Numbered from the stretch's first letter, positions 1 through 9,449 are shown. The stretch: 64,000 nucleotides of DNA from Clostridioides sp. ES-S-0010-02 (GCA_020641055.1 CP067345.1:512001-576000); one strand, 5' to 3'. The notes: generated by a model not told the origin, from the sequence alone. Numbers and translations: made by a program.

Positions 1-4
1 GTGT

Positions 5-46
5 AAGCCAGTATAGTTCTATAACTATACTGGCTTATTTTCTTTT
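5..46 (+). terminator. Rho-independent terminator of an upstream gene
   Basis: A perfect 14-bp inverted repeat (5-18 with 23-36) closes a CTAT loop and is followed by a T-rich stretch. It most likely ends a gene lying before the window. Confidence 0.8.
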
Positions 47-217
47 GTTAAAAATGTTTAAGGTATAGTTTTTTTTTAGTGGATGCTATAATTTAATTAA
101 TTTCAGAAGCTTATATAATAAGAAAATTCAGCAGTAGTGTCTATATTAAGAGGAAATAATTTATTATATAAGTGTGTAATTGAAATTTAAATTTATTAAA
201 AATTAGGAGGTACTGTT

Positions 218-268
218 TTGAAAAAAATGCTTGATTATATTCCACCTTTTCACGACTTTCTATTTTAG
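218..268 (+). CDS. Possible 16-residue peptide (leader or remnant)
   Basis: A TTG codon at 218 lies 7 bases after a perfect AGGAGG (205-210) and opens a 16-codon frame, MKKMLDYIPPFHDFLF, ending at TAG 266-268. The next gene starts 27 bases later and has a much weaker ribosome site. The strong site shows that ribosomes probably initiate here; whether the product is a functional peptide, a leader controlling the next gene, or the surviving 5' end of a decayed gene cannot be decided. I recognise no family. Confidence 0.35.
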   Translation: MKKMLDYIPPFHDFLF

Positions 269-295
269 CAATATTATAGAAAGGAAAATGTATTT

Positions 296-859
296 ATGCA
301 AAAAATTACTTGGGAGATTGAGTATAAATCCCAATTGCCAGTAATTAGGTACTGTAAAAAATGTGGGAAAAAGACTGAATACATCTGTTCAGATTTATTT
401 AGAGTGAATGCCCAACATAAGTATTTAGATATTTGGTTAATATATAAATGCTCAAATTGTGATTCAACATGGAATTCAACTATATATTCTCGTATTAATC
501 CAAAAAACTTAAATCCAGAGATATTAGAACAATTTTATACGAATGATTATAATCTTGTTAAACAATATGCTATGAATGTTGAGTTTTTACATAGAAATGG
601 GGCGAAAGTTGGCATCCCAGAATATAAAATAGTAGGTCAAGATATTTGTATTGATGACTCTACACAAATTCGTATTACAAGTAAGTATCCATGTCAATTA
701 AAGGTATCCACGTTATTACGTGAGAAGCTTGGCATATCTAGAAAGGTCTTTGAAGACATGTTAGACTGTGGGATGATAAAAAGTATATCTGGAGTTGACC
801 TAAGGAGAAGTAAGTTAAATTATGAGATTGTGTTACAAATTGGAAAGAGTAAACAATAA
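296..859 (+). CDS. DUF1062 domain protein
   Basis: A 187-residue soluble protein of unknown function. The N-terminal half carries two CxxC knuckles (CKKC near residue 20, CSNC near 52), likely a zinc ribbon, around the conserved stretch FRVNAQ...LDIWLIYKC that I associate with DUF1062. The C-terminal part is basic and ends in a short S4-like stretch (LLREKLGISRKVF), suggesting nucleic-acid contact, but this is inference. Initiation at ATG 296 uses a weak GAAAGGAAAA site. It stands alone, followed by a hairpin at 913-959. Confidence 0.75.
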   Translation: MQKITWEIEYKSQLPVIRYCKKCGKKTEYICSDLFRVNAQHKYLDIWLIYKCSNCDSTWNSTIYSRINPKNLNPEILEQFYTNDYNLVKQYAMNVEFLHRNGAKVGIPEYKIVGQDICIDDSTQIRITSKYPCQLKVSTLLREKLGISRKVFEDMLDCGMIKSISGVDLRRSKLNYEIVLQIGKSKQ

Positions 860-912
860 TATTTAAATCGGTTAGACCAGCCAGTTTAACATGTTTTATG
901 TAACATCATTTT

Positions 913-959
913 AAATAAGTATAGCAGCTTTAAAAAATACAAAGAAGCTATACTTATTT
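913..959 (+). terminator. Hairpin, probable terminator after the DUF1062 gene
   Basis: A 13-bp stem (913-925 with 947-959) with a 21-base loop lies about 55 bases after the stop codon. The following T-tract is short, so termination strength is uncertain. The remainder to 1139 shows no gene. Confidence 0.55.
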
Positions 960-1139
960 GTGTATAATAGCATTATCTTTTTTCTAGATTTTCTAATATC
1001 TCATAGTAGTGTGTTGTAGCTAGTGCACTTGGCTTACCTTATCTGATAAATATTGATTTTCTATGTTCATTTCTTAACTCCATTTCATATTAGATTCTGA
1101 CTAAATTTATCAAGAATTCTACTACAATAGTATCAATGT

Positions 1140-1769
1140 TTATAATTGATTTACTTTATTCAAAATTGCATCTATAGCTGTGTCAGGAACAACTGCTAAG
1201 TCTTCTGCATTAAAATAATAAATTATATTAGAGTCAAATAATATATTTGAATTTGGTGGAAATTCATCATCTCCAAACCAAAGTATAAATATCATAGAAG
1301 TATTACCTATGTATGTAAACTTATAAGCTAGGTCACCCATCTTTACTTTTTCAGCTCCAATATTCTCCATGACCAGTTTATATTTATCTATTTTAGATGT
1401 AAAGATTTCTGAAAGTCTTGCTAGAGTTCTATTTAGAAAGTTAGGATAATAGACATTGCCTCCAGGAACTTCTTTAAAAGTTATATATTTATTTGTAAGA
1501 GGTATACCTTTAGAATTACACAAATACCTAAGCATTAGAATCTTAAGTTCGAAATTTTTACAGAGACTTCCATTGCTATTCCAAACTTCTCCACTCGGAT
1601 AATCAACTATATACTGTCTACCAAAAAAATCAATAGTAAATTTGCTTGAATCACTATTAAAGTCAATATTACTTAAATTACTAATTGTATGAGGGTCTAA
1701 TTCTTTGAGTTTTTTTCGTGCATAATCAAATGGAACATTATAATTACTTGTTTTGATATTTTTATCCAT
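1140..1769 (-). CDS. DUF3786 domain protein
   Basis: A 209-residue protein that I assign to DUF3786, seen mostly in anaerobes and of unknown function. Supporting features are the central FKEVPGG...YPNF segment and the C-terminal FPPNSNILFDSNIIYYF...EDLAV segment. No signal peptide or membrane helix is apparent. ATG at 1769 is preceded by GGAGGAAAATATT on the minus strand. It is transcribed towards the DUF1062 gene and away from cprR. Related proteins in acetogens are often found near corrinoid or CO-metabolism genes, but nothing in this neighbourhood confirms such a role. Confidence 0.7.
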   Translation of the reverse strand: MDKNIKTSNYNVPFDYARKKLKELDPHTISNLSNIDFNSDSSKFTIDFFGRQYIVDYPSGEVWNSNGSLCKNFELKILMLRYLCNSKGIPLTNKYITFKEVPGGNVYYPNFLNRTLARLSEIFTSKIDKYKLVMENIGAEKVKMGDLAYKFTYIGNTSMIFILWFGDDEFPPNSNILFDSNIIYYFNAEDLAVVPDTAIDAILNKVNQL

Positions 1770-2087
1770 AATATTTTCCTCCGATTTAAAGACCTATGTA
1801 TATATTTATAAAAAGTTTTCTTATTATTGATTTTATTATATATCCAGAATATTACAATATTAAATTAATAAATAAATTTTGCTATTTAAAGGAATCTATG
1901 TAAAATAAATATTAAGTGTTTAAAATATAAATTTTTTATGTTTGAAGTGTTAAAATGATTCTACTATAAAATATTAATTAATTGCTTTAAGTTATAATAT
2001 AATAGTATGAGATTTTATATAAATTTATAAAGATATAACTAAATATATAAATTAAGGTGTCATTAAATATGTAATGGAGGTGTTAGT
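1770..2087. other. Divergent intergenic region before cprR
   Basis: About 318 AT-rich bases between two divergent genes. A TATAAT at 1993-1998 could be the -10 of cprR, but I see no convincing -35 element at the right spacing. No ORF or strong hairpin was found. Confidence 0.5.
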
Positions 2088-2747
2088 ATGTCTAAGATAC
2101 TAGTAGTAGATGATGAATTAGATATGTTAAAGTTAATTGAAAATATATTAAAAAGAGATGGGCATGAAGTAAAGGTAATTAGTGATGTAGAAAACATTCT
2201 TGATATTGATTATAATCCTTTTAATCTAATAATATTAGATGTAATGATGCCCAAAATGGATGGTTTTGAAGTATGTAAAATTATAAGAAATAAGGTTGAT
2301 TGTCCAATATTGTTTTTGACAGCTAAAAATATGGAAAGTGATGTTATGTATGGTCTTGGTATAGGGGCAGATGATTATATTACAAAGCCTTTTGGTGTAG
2401 GTGAGTTAAGAGCCAGAATAAATGCTCATTTGAGAAGAGAAAATAGAGAGAAAAAAAATTCATTAACTATATCAAATGTTCAATTTAATTTTTTGGGAAA
2501 AGAAATTTCTGTTGATAATAATAAGATAAATTTTACTAAGAGTGAGTACCTAATATGTGAATTTCTAGCAAAAAATAAGGGACAAGTCTTTTCAAAAGAA
2601 AGAATATATGAGCATATATATGGATTTGATGGAGAAAGTGATATAAGTGTTATTACAGAACACATAAAAAATATACGAAGCAAGTTGAAATCTTATGATA
2701 TTTATACAATAGAGACTGTATGGGGGATAGGATATAAGTGGATATAA
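2088..2747 (+). CDS. cprR: OmpR-family response regulator CprR (orphan)
   Basis: A 219-residue regulator with a receiver domain (about 1-115; acidic pair D8/D9, phospho-acceptor D51, T78, K100) and a C-terminal winged-helix DNA-binding domain (about 125-219). ATG follows GGAGGTGTTAGT. No histidine kinase gene is adjacent. From memory, C. difficile CprR (CD3320) is exactly such an orphan: it pairs with the distant kinase CprK and activates the cprABC lantibiotic transporter. The match in gene order to hydrogenase and ligA genes downstream supports the identity. The next gene, a lysyl-PG-synthase-type flippase, might share an antimicrobial-peptide theme, but a 200-base gap argues against a simple operon. 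Confidence 0.75.
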   Translation: MSKILVVDDELDMLKLIENILKRDGHEVKVISDVENILDIDYNPFNLIILDVMMPKMDGFEVCKIIRNKVDCPILFLTAKNMESDVMYGLGIGADDYITKPFGVGELRARINAHLRRENREKKNSLTISNVQFNFLGKEISVDNNKINFTKSEYLICEFLAKNKGQVFSKERIYEHIYGFDGESDISVITEHIKNIRSKLKSYDIYTIETVWGIGYKWI

Positions 2748-2951
2748 TAAAGTATTACTCAGTGCAAATACATTATATATCTACAAAATGTTTGTAAAAT
2801 ATTAATCTATATATTAAAATTTAATTTATAGATTAATATTTTTTGTAAATTACAAAATTGTAAGGTATTTTGTTATAAAATATTAATATTAGTAGTGTAT
2901 ACTAATAATATGGTGTTTAATATAAATCTTGAGCAAAGGATGGTTTTTCTA

Positions 2952-4010
2952 ATGGATAAACTAAAAAATATTAGAAAGAGTCTACTACAGTATACATTTT
3001 TATTTTTATTAATAGGTATAACAATTTACTTGGTATTTAAAACATTAGATATTAAGATGTTATCAAATGTTATAACTATGGTAGATAAAAAGTTTTTATT
3101 TGTAGGGGCTTTGGCAATAATGTCTCACATAATGCTTGAAGGATTAGTAATGAAGATAATTATAGAAAGTACTCACAAAGTCAATATTAGATTTATTGGT
3201 TTCAAGCTAGCCATTATGGGATTTTATTATAATCTAATAACTCCATTTGCTTCAGGAAGCCAACCAGTACAAATATATGTACTTAAAAAATGCAAAATGC
3301 CACTTAGTAAAGCAAGTGCAGTTGTTACAAATAAGTCTATTATTTTTCAAATAGTAGTTACTGTTTATTGCACAATATTAGTATTAATGAATCTAGCTAT
3401 GCTAGAAAAACAAATGAAAGTAATCATGCCCTTAGTGTTTCTAGGAATAGCAATTAATTCATTTGTTTTAATTATGATAATTTTAGTTATTTTAAATCCT
3501 CAAAAAATAAAATATTTTATGAGAGTTTCAGTAAAATATTTATCAAAATTTAAGTTTTTAAGATTCCTAGAGAGTAAAGTAGACTCTATAGAAAATTTTA
3601 TAGATGATTATAGTAAAGCAATAAGTTTTTTTGCTAAAAATAAAAAAGTATTGATTTTAACTATTATAGTGACTTTTATTCAATTAAGTGCTTACTTTAG
3701 TGTATCATTTTGGATATATAAAGCATTTAATTTACAAGGTTATAGTTATATTTATATATTAACACTACAAGCTTTTTTATATATGGCAATATCTCCAATA
3801 CCAACACCTGGTAATGTAGGAGCTAATGAATTAGCATTTTTCACTATATTTAAATCAGTATTTCCTCAACCTCTAATGGGTTATGCAGTATTTTTATATG
3901 GTGGATTTATGTACTATTTGATTCTGATTGGAAGTGGTATCTTTACTGTAATCACTCACTATAGAATGAAAAATAGAATTGGTAGAAATGCCATTTTAAG
4001 TGAAAATTAG
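2952..4010 (+). CDS. Flippase-like integral membrane protein (LPG synthase TM / UPF0104 family)
   Basis: A polytopic membrane protein of 352 residues with about eight hydrophobic segments and the family signature PTPGNVGANELAFF near the C-terminal end. This family covers the flippase part of MprF and stand-alone relatives. No synthase domain is fused, so lipid aminoacylation is not indicated. The frame opens at 2895, but ATG 2952 is preferred because AAAGGATGG lies about 7 bases upstream and the protein then begins MDKLKNIRKS directly before the first helix. A long hairpin follows. Its substrate is unknown. Confidence 0.75.
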   Translation: MDKLKNIRKSLLQYTFLFLLIGITIYLVFKTLDIKMLSNVITMVDKKFLFVGALAIMSHIMLEGLVMKIIIESTHKVNIRFIGFKLAIMGFYYNLITPFASGSQPVQIYVLKKCKMPLSKASAVVTNKSIIFQIVVTVYCTILVLMNLAMLEKQMKVIMPLVFLGIAINSFVLIMIILVILNPQKIKYFMRVSVKYLSKFKFLRFLESKVDSIENFIDDYSKAISFFAKNKKVLILTIIVTFIQLSAYFSVSFWIYKAFNLQGYSYIYILTLQAFLYMAISPIPTPGNVGANELAFFTIFKSVFPQPLMGYAVFLYGGFMYYLILIGSGIFTVITHYRMKNRIGRNAILSEN

Positions 4011-4033
4011 ATAAATCTAAATAAGCATATAGT

Positions 4034-4107
4034 AAAAAATATGTCATAAGAACTATAATATTTTAATTAGGCGATTAAAATATAAGGATTGTTATGACAT
4101 ATTTTTT
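4034..4107. terminator. Long bidirectional hairpin terminator
   Basis: A 16-bp outer stem (4034-4049 with 4092-4107) with an additional AT-rich inner pairing, flanked by A-tract and T-tract. It separates the flippase gene from the fdhF operon. Confidence 0.8.
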
Positions 4108-4253
4108 TTAAAATTTAAAAGGAATTGTGAGAAAATTGTTGAATTTAATAGATAATATTGCAAAATATTTGTAAATTTTGCATATTATAAAAGTACTTTA
4201 TTATCTTTAAGGTAAATTTTACTCATCAGGGGATAAATCTAAGGGGGAAATGT

Positions 4254-6398
4254 ATGGAGAAGAAAATTTTAACAGTTTGTCCATACTGTGGAGCTGGATG
4301 CCAATTATATCTAGTAGTAAAAGATAACAAGATATTAAAAGCGGAGCCAGCTGATGGTAGAACAAATCAAGGAAGTTTATGTTTAAAAGGTCGTTATGGA
4401 TGGGATTTTCTAAATGACCCTAAAATTTTAACACCTAGGCTAAAAAAACCAATGATAAGAAAACAAGGTGTGTTAGAAGAGGTTGAATGGGATGAAGCTA
4501 TAAGTTATACAGCTTCAAGATTAAACGAAATTAAAGAAAAATATGGTCCTGATTCTATTATGGGAACAGGCTCTGCAAGAGGGCCTGGTAATGAAGCAAA
4601 TTATATAATGCAAAAATTTATGAGAGCTACAATAGGAACTAATAATGTTGACCATTGTGCTCGTGTCTGACATGCACCATCTGTAGCCGGTCTGGCTTAC
4701 TCATTAGGTAGTGGTGCAATGTCTAATTCTATACCAGAAATAGAAAACGCAGATGTTTTATTCATATTTGGATATAATGGAGCAGATTCACATCCAATAG
4801 TTGCAAATAGAATAATTAAAGCTAAGAAAAATGGAGCTAAGTTAATTGTTACTGACCCTAGATTAACTGAGTCTGCAAGAATTGCTGATATACATCTACC
4901 TATAAAGGGTGGAACAAATATGGTTTTAGTAAATGCTTTTGGAAACGTTTTAATAGAAGAAGGTCTTTACAATAAAGACTTTGTTCAAAACCATACACAA
5001 GGATTTGATGAGTACAAAGAAATTGTTAAACCATATACAGCTAAATATGCTGAGAAGCTGACAGGAATTCCAGAAGAACTTATAAGAAGAGCTATGAGAG
5101 AATATGCAAAAGGTAAGAAGGCAATGATACTTTATGGAATGGGTGTCTGCCAATTTGGTCAAGCTGTTGATGTAGTTAAAGGGCTTGCATCAATTGCTCT
5201 ACTTACAGGTAATTTTGGTAGAGAAAGCGTTGGAATAGGACCTGTACGTGGACAAAATAATGTTCAAGGAGCTTGTGATATGGGGGCTCTTCCTAATGTA
5301 TATCCTGGTTATCAAAATGTAACTGATGATAAGATAAGAGAAAAATTTGAAAATGCTTGGGGAGTAAAGTTATCTCCTAATAATGGATATAGTTTAACTC
5401 AAGTTCCAAATTTAGTGTTAAAAGAGAAGAAGCTTAAAGCTTATTATATATTTGGGGAAGACCCAGTACAAAGTGACCCAGATGCATCAGAAGTTAGAGA
5501 AGCTTTAGATGAGTTAGAGTTTGTTGTTGTTCAAGATATATTTATGAATAAGACAGCACTTCATGCTGATGTTATACTTCCAGCTACTTCTTGGGGCGAA
5601 CATGATGGAGTATATACATGTGCAGATAGAGGATTCCAATTGATGAGAAAAGCTATAGAGCCACAAGGAGATGTAAAACCAGACTGGCAAATTATAAGTG
5701 AAATTTCTACAGCAATGGGATATCCTATGAACTACAAAAATACTAGAGAAATATGGGATGAACTAAGAGCATTATGTCCAAATTTCTTAGGCGCTACTTA
5801 TGAAAAAATAGAGGCTCAAGGTTCTGTTCAATGGCCTTGTAAGAGTGAAAGTATGGAAGACAAAGGAACTATGTATCTATATGAAGGACAAAAATTCTCT
5901 ACTCCTAATGGAAGAGGTAATTTATTTGCTGCAGAATGGAGACCTCCTATGGAAGTTGAAGATGATGAGTATCCATTTAGTTTATGTACTGTGAGAGAAG
6001 TTGGTCACTATTCAGTAAGAACTATGACTGGTAACTGTAGAACACTTAGTTCATTAGAAGATGAGCCAGGTCGTGTTCAAATAAATTGTAATGATGCAGA
6101 TAGATTAGGAATTGAAGATGATGAACTAGTTAGAATTAGTTCAAGAAGAGGAAGTGTAATAACAAGAGCAACAGTAACTGACAGAGTTAAAGAAGGAGCA
6201 ACATATATGACTTATCAGTGGTGGGTTGGAGCTTGTAATGAGCTTACAATAGCAAACTTAGACCCTATATCTAAAACACCAGAATACAAATATTGTGCTG
6301 TTAAACTTGAAAAACTTGATGACCAAGAGTTAGCAGAGAAATGTGTAAGAGAAGAATATCAAAGTCTTAAAGATAAAATGACTGCCACAAATGTTTAG
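4254..6398 (+). CDS. fdhF: Formate dehydrogenase H, selenocysteine-containing
   Basis: Catalytic subunit of a molybdenum or tungsten bis-MGD formate dehydrogenase, interconverting formate and CO2. The frame is interrupted by TGA 4668-4670, read here as Sec139; the full product is 714 residues. Residues C9, C12, C16 and C43 form the N-terminal [4Fe-4S] site. The motif around the UGA (RV-Sec-HAPS) matches the family, with the catalytic His at 140. The frame resumes immediately after the UGA and stays conserved to the end, which rules out a nonsense mutation. A SECIS-like hairpin begins 12 bases past the UGA. ATG follows AAGGGGGAAATGT. It is the first gene of an operon with fdhD, two HycB-like ferredoxins and an [FeFe] hydrogenase, indicating a formate-hydrogenlyase or HDCR-type complex. 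Confidence 0.95.
4668..4700 (+). promoter_or_regulatory. UGA selenocysteine codon and bacterial SECIS-like hairpin
   Basis: After the UGA (4668-4670), GTAGCC (4683-4688) pairs with GGCTTAC (4694-4700, one bulged T) around a GGTCT loop (4689-4693). The GGUCU loop and the bulged U are the SelB-binding features I recall from the E. coli fdhF SECIS. Confidence 0.8.
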
Positions 6399-6445
6399 TA
6401 GTTATTAGATTAAAGATTTATAAAAAGCGGAAGGGCAAATATCTT

Positions 6446-7279
6446 ATGGAGAATATATACTCAAAAACTAAGTCCCAAGAAAATAGTAAAGGTGAAGTTT
6501 TTGAAAACAGTTATAGTTTAGTAGATTATGAATACATGAATTCTTTTAAATTAGAAATAAGCAAAATAAATGAACATGATTTATCAAATGAATATGAAGA
6601 AATAATTGCAGAATATCCACTTAGCTTTATTTTAAATGATAAATACATAAATACATTTTTATGTACACCATATAATTTAAAAGAGCTTGTAGTTGGTTTT
6701 TTGAGAACAAAGGGATATATAGAAAATAAAAAAGACATATTAGATATAGAAATAAATGATAAGGAACGTGTTACAAAAGTAACTATTCAAGAGAGACATA
6801 AGGATGAAGAGGAACAAATTATATTTTTAAACTCACTAGACTATATAAGTTGTGCTCCTGTAGAGAGTAATATAAAAATAAATTATGATGCGATTTACAG
6901 TATAATGGATAAAAACTTAAATTCGTCAGAATTATTTAAAAATACAGGTGGAGTACATAGTGTATCCATATTTGATAATGATAAAAAAATAGTGACCTGT
7001 GAAGATGTAGCAAGGCATAACGCAATGGATAAAGCAATAGGGTTTTGTGTTTTAAATGAAATATCACTAAAAGATAAAACTGTAGTTGTAAGTGGGAGAA
7101 TATCTTTAGAGATGATACTAAAGGCAGCTATGACTCAAATTCCTATTGTAATATCAAAATCAGCACCAACTAATTTATCAATAGAGCTTTCTAAAAAATT
7201 AAATATAACTCTTATTGGATTTGTAAGAGGAAGACGAATGAATATCTATGCAAATTCACAGAGAGTTATCAAAAAGTGA
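6446..7279 (+). CDS. fdhD: Formate dehydrogenase accessory sulfurtransferase FdhD
   Basis: A 277-residue FdhD, which passes sulfur from a cysteine desulfurase to the Mo-bisMGD cofactor before insertion into FdhF. Family signatures are TGGVHS near 166, CEDVARHNAMDKAIG near 183-198, SGRIS, SKSAPT and GFVRGRRMN close to the C-terminus. The usual paired-cysteine loop is reduced to a single cysteine (C136 in YISCAPVES); in E. coli I recall that the first of the two is the essential one, so activity is plausible. The N-terminal 40 residues are an extra, poorly conserved extension. It lies 47 bases after fdhF and overlaps the next small gene. Confidence 0.9.
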   Translation: MENIYSKTKSQENSKGEVFENSYSLVDYEYMNSFKLEISKINEHDLSNEYEEIIAEYPLSFILNDKYINTFLCTPYNLKELVVGFLRTKGYIENKKDILDIEINDKERVTKVTIQERHKDEEEQIIFLNSLDYISCAPVESNIKINYDAIYSIMDKNLNSSELFKNTGGVHSVSIFDNDKKIVTCEDVARHNAMDKAIGFCVLNEISLKDKTVVVSGRISLEMILKAAMTQIPIVISKSAPTNLSIELSKKLNITLIGFVRGRRMNIYANSQRVIKK

Positions 7280-7464
7280 GACTGAAGCGTATGTATGCTA
7301 ATAAAGAAGAAAAAAAATATTCAAGATGTGAAGTGTGTGGAGTAGTAATTGATGATACTGACAAAGTATATGCCAATAAATATAATTTGTGTAAAAAATG
7401 CAAGCGAAATACAAGTATTGAAAAAACACTAAAATATATAAATATATATAATAAAAATAACTAG
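7276..7464 (+). CDS. Small zinc-ribbon protein overlapping fdhD
   Basis: A 62-residue basic protein with two CxxC pairs (CEVC and CKKC) spaced like a rubredoxin or zinc-ribbon knuckle. The GTG start at 7276 overlaps the fdhD stop (GTGA), which suggests translational coupling; ATG 7291 is an alternative. It lies between fdhD and the hydrogenase subunits, so a role in maturation or electron transfer of the formate dehydrogenase-hydrogenase complex is a reasonable inference. I recognise no named family. Confidence 0.65.
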   Translation: MRLKRMYANKEEKKYSRCEVCGVVIDDTDKVYANKYNLCKKCKRNTSIEKTLKYINIYNKNN

Positions 7465-7500
7465 GGACTTAGAAATATACAAATTGAAAGGTGGGATAAT

Positions 7501-8052
7501 ATGAATAATAAAATAGGCTCTTTTGTAATAGCAGACCCAAGTAAATGTACAGGTTGCAGATCTTGTGAAGTAGCTTGTTTTACAATGCATAACCAACATA
7601 ATAATGTAGGATATACGGTTGGGACAGTTGACATACCAGTTATACCTAGACTCTATTTAGTAAAAGGTGATACTTTCTGTATGCCAATACAATGTAGACA
7701 TTGCGAAGATGCTCCTTGTCTAAATTCATGTCCACAAAAAGCTATAAACAAAGAGAACAATGTCATGTTTGTTAATGAAGAAAAGTGTATAGGGTGTAAA
7801 ACTTGTCTCCTAGCATGTCCTTTTGGAGCTATAGATTTACTTCCACAATATAAAGATGGTAAAGAAGTAGAACAAGTAATTTTGGAAGAAAATAAAAAAA
7901 TAGCGTATAAGTGCGATTTATGTAAAGACAATGAAAAAATAGCTTGTATAAGCGCATGTCCTCAAGATGCATTAAAACTTGTTACTCCAATAGATGACAA
8001 AAAAGCTAAGAATAGACAAGCTGCACTTAGTTTATTGTTGACAAATAAATAA
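7501..8052 (+). CDS. HycB/HydN-like four-cluster ferredoxin
   Basis: A 183-residue polyferredoxin with four cysteine groups typical of four [4Fe-4S] clusters: CTGCRSCEVAC, CRHCEDAPC...C, CIGCKTCLLAC and CDLC...C. It belongs to the HycB/DMSO-reductase iron-sulfur family and should carry electrons between FdhF and the hydrogenase. GAAAGGTGGG lies 5 bases before the ATG. In the acetogen HDCR two such subunits are present, as here (see 9449-9964). The extra 10 residues at the N-terminus distinguish it from its paralogue. Confidence 0.9.
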   Translation: MNNKIGSFVIADPSKCTGCRSCEVACFTMHNQHNNVGYTVGTVDIPVIPRLYLVKGDTFCMPIQCRHCEDAPCLNSCPQKAINKENNVMFVNEEKCIGCKTCLLACPFGAIDLLPQYKDGKEVEQVILEENKKIAYKCDLCKDNEKIACISACPQDALKLVTPIDDKKAKNRQAALSLLLTNK

Positions 8053-8072
8053 AGGATAAAGGGGTGACGTTT

Positions 8073-9449
8073 ATGATAATAAATATAGATAAAGATTTAT
8101 GTACTGGATGCAGAGAATGTTCAAAGGTATGTCCAGTAAATGCTATTGAGGGGGAAGAAGGAAAACCACAAGAGATAAACCCAGATAGATGTGTTATGTG
8201 TGGTCAATGTGTTCAAACTTGTAAATCGTATGCTTCAGTTATAGATGAAGGATTTGAGTTTTTGAAAGATAAAAAACAAGAACGAAAAATACCAGAATCA
8301 ATAAATGAACCTATATTCGCAGCACATAATGTATGCGATGTAGATAGGGTAAAAAAAGCTTTAAGTGACCCAGATGTATTTACTATGGTTCAATGTGCAC
8401 CAGCAGTTAGAGTAGCTTTGGGAGAGGATTTTGGATACTATCTAGGATATTTAGGTGCTGGAAAAATGGCAGCAGCGCTTAGAGCATTAAAATTTGATAG
8501 AGTTTATGATACTAATTTCGCAGCTGATTTAACTATAATGGAAGAAGGTAGTGAGTTAATTAAGAGGGTTACAGAAGGTGGAACTCTTCCAATGTTTACA
8601 TCTTGTTGTCCAGCTTGGGTTAAATTTATGGAAAAAAATTATCCTAAGTTAACTAATCACTTATCTTCTTGTAAATCACCTCAACAGATGGGTGGCGTAA
8701 TATTTAAGACATATGGCGCAGAAATAAATAATGTGGATGCATCTAAAATATTTAGTGTTTCTATAATGCCATGCACATGTAAAAAGTATGAATGTGATAG
8801 AGAAGAGATGGATTCTAGTGGATATAGAGATGTAGATGTAGTGTTAACTACTAGAGAACTAGCTTACCTAATAAAAGACATGGGAATTGATTTTAAAAAT
8901 TTAAGAGAAGAAAAGTTTGACAGCCCTTTAGGTAGTTACAGTGGAGCTGGAACTATATTTGGTGTTACTGGTGGAGTTATGGAAGCAGCTATAAGAACAG
9001 GTTATGAGCTTATAACTGGAGAAAGCATACCTAATGTAGAAGTAAAACAAGTACGAGGAGAAAGTGGTTTTAGAAAATCAACTATTAAGGTAGGAGATTT
9101 AGACTTAAGAGTTGGTGTAGTAAGTGGACTGCAAAATGTAATACCAGTACTTGAAGATTTAGAAAAAGGAAAGTTGGATATAGATTTTATAGAGGTTATG
9201 ACTTGTCCTGTTGGATGTGTAAGTGGTGGAGGTCAGCCAAAAATTTTACTAGAAGAATATAAAGAATTAGCCTATGAAAATAGAACAAAAGCAACATATG
9301 TGCATGATGAACACTTGGCAATTAGAAAATCTCATGAAAATTCTGACATTAAAAAATTATATGATGAATATCTAGTGGAGCCATTAGGAGAAAAATCTCA
9401 TCATTTATTACACACTACATACTGTATAGGAAAGGAAGTGGCTAAGTAA
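8073..9449 (+). CDS. hydA: [FeFe] hydrogenase catalytic subunit
   Basis: A 458-residue [FeFe] hydrogenase. Two N-terminal [4Fe-4S] motifs (C10-x2-C-x2-C-x3-C20 and C40-x2-C-x2-C-x3-C50) precede the H-cluster domain with all three signatures: TSCCPAW (176-182), MPCTCKKYE (232-240) and EVMTCPVGCVSGGGQP near the C-terminus. There is no N-terminal 2Fe-2S domain, so it is a short monomeric type like HydA2 of Acetobacterium HDCR. The frame opens at GTG 8064, but ATG 8073 has AAAGGGGTG at good spacing and places the protein start at MIINIDKDLC. Its stop overlaps the next start by one base, so the ferredoxin is coupled. The maturases HydEFG are not in the window. Confidence 0.93.
   Translation: MIINIDKDLCTGCRECSKVCPVNAIEGEEGKPQEINPDRCVMCGQCVQTCKSYASVIDEGFEFLKDKKQERKIPESINEPIFAAHNVCDVDRVKKALSDPDVFTMVQCAPAVRVALGEDFGYYLGYLGAGKMAAALRALKFDRVYDTNFAADLTIMEEGSELIKRVTEGGTLPMFTSCCPAWVKFMEKNYPKLTNHLSSCKSPQQMGGVIFKTYGAEINNVDASKIFSVSIMPCTCKKYECDREEMDSSGYRDVDVVLTTRELAYLIKDMGIDFKNLREEKFDSPLGSYSGAGTIFGVTGGVMEAAIRTGYELITGESIPNVEVKQVRGESGFRKSTIKVGDLDLRVGVVSGLQNVIPVLEDLEKGKLDIDFIEVMTCPVGCVSGGGQPKILLEEYKELAYENRTKATYVHDEHLAIRKSHENSDIKKLYDEYLVEPLGEKSHHLLHTTYCIGKEVAK

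Noticed and set aside
4254-6398. fdhF as a broken gene (stop at 4670)
   Set aside because: The frame continues with conserved sequence and the UGA is at the known Sec position with a SECIS hairpin.
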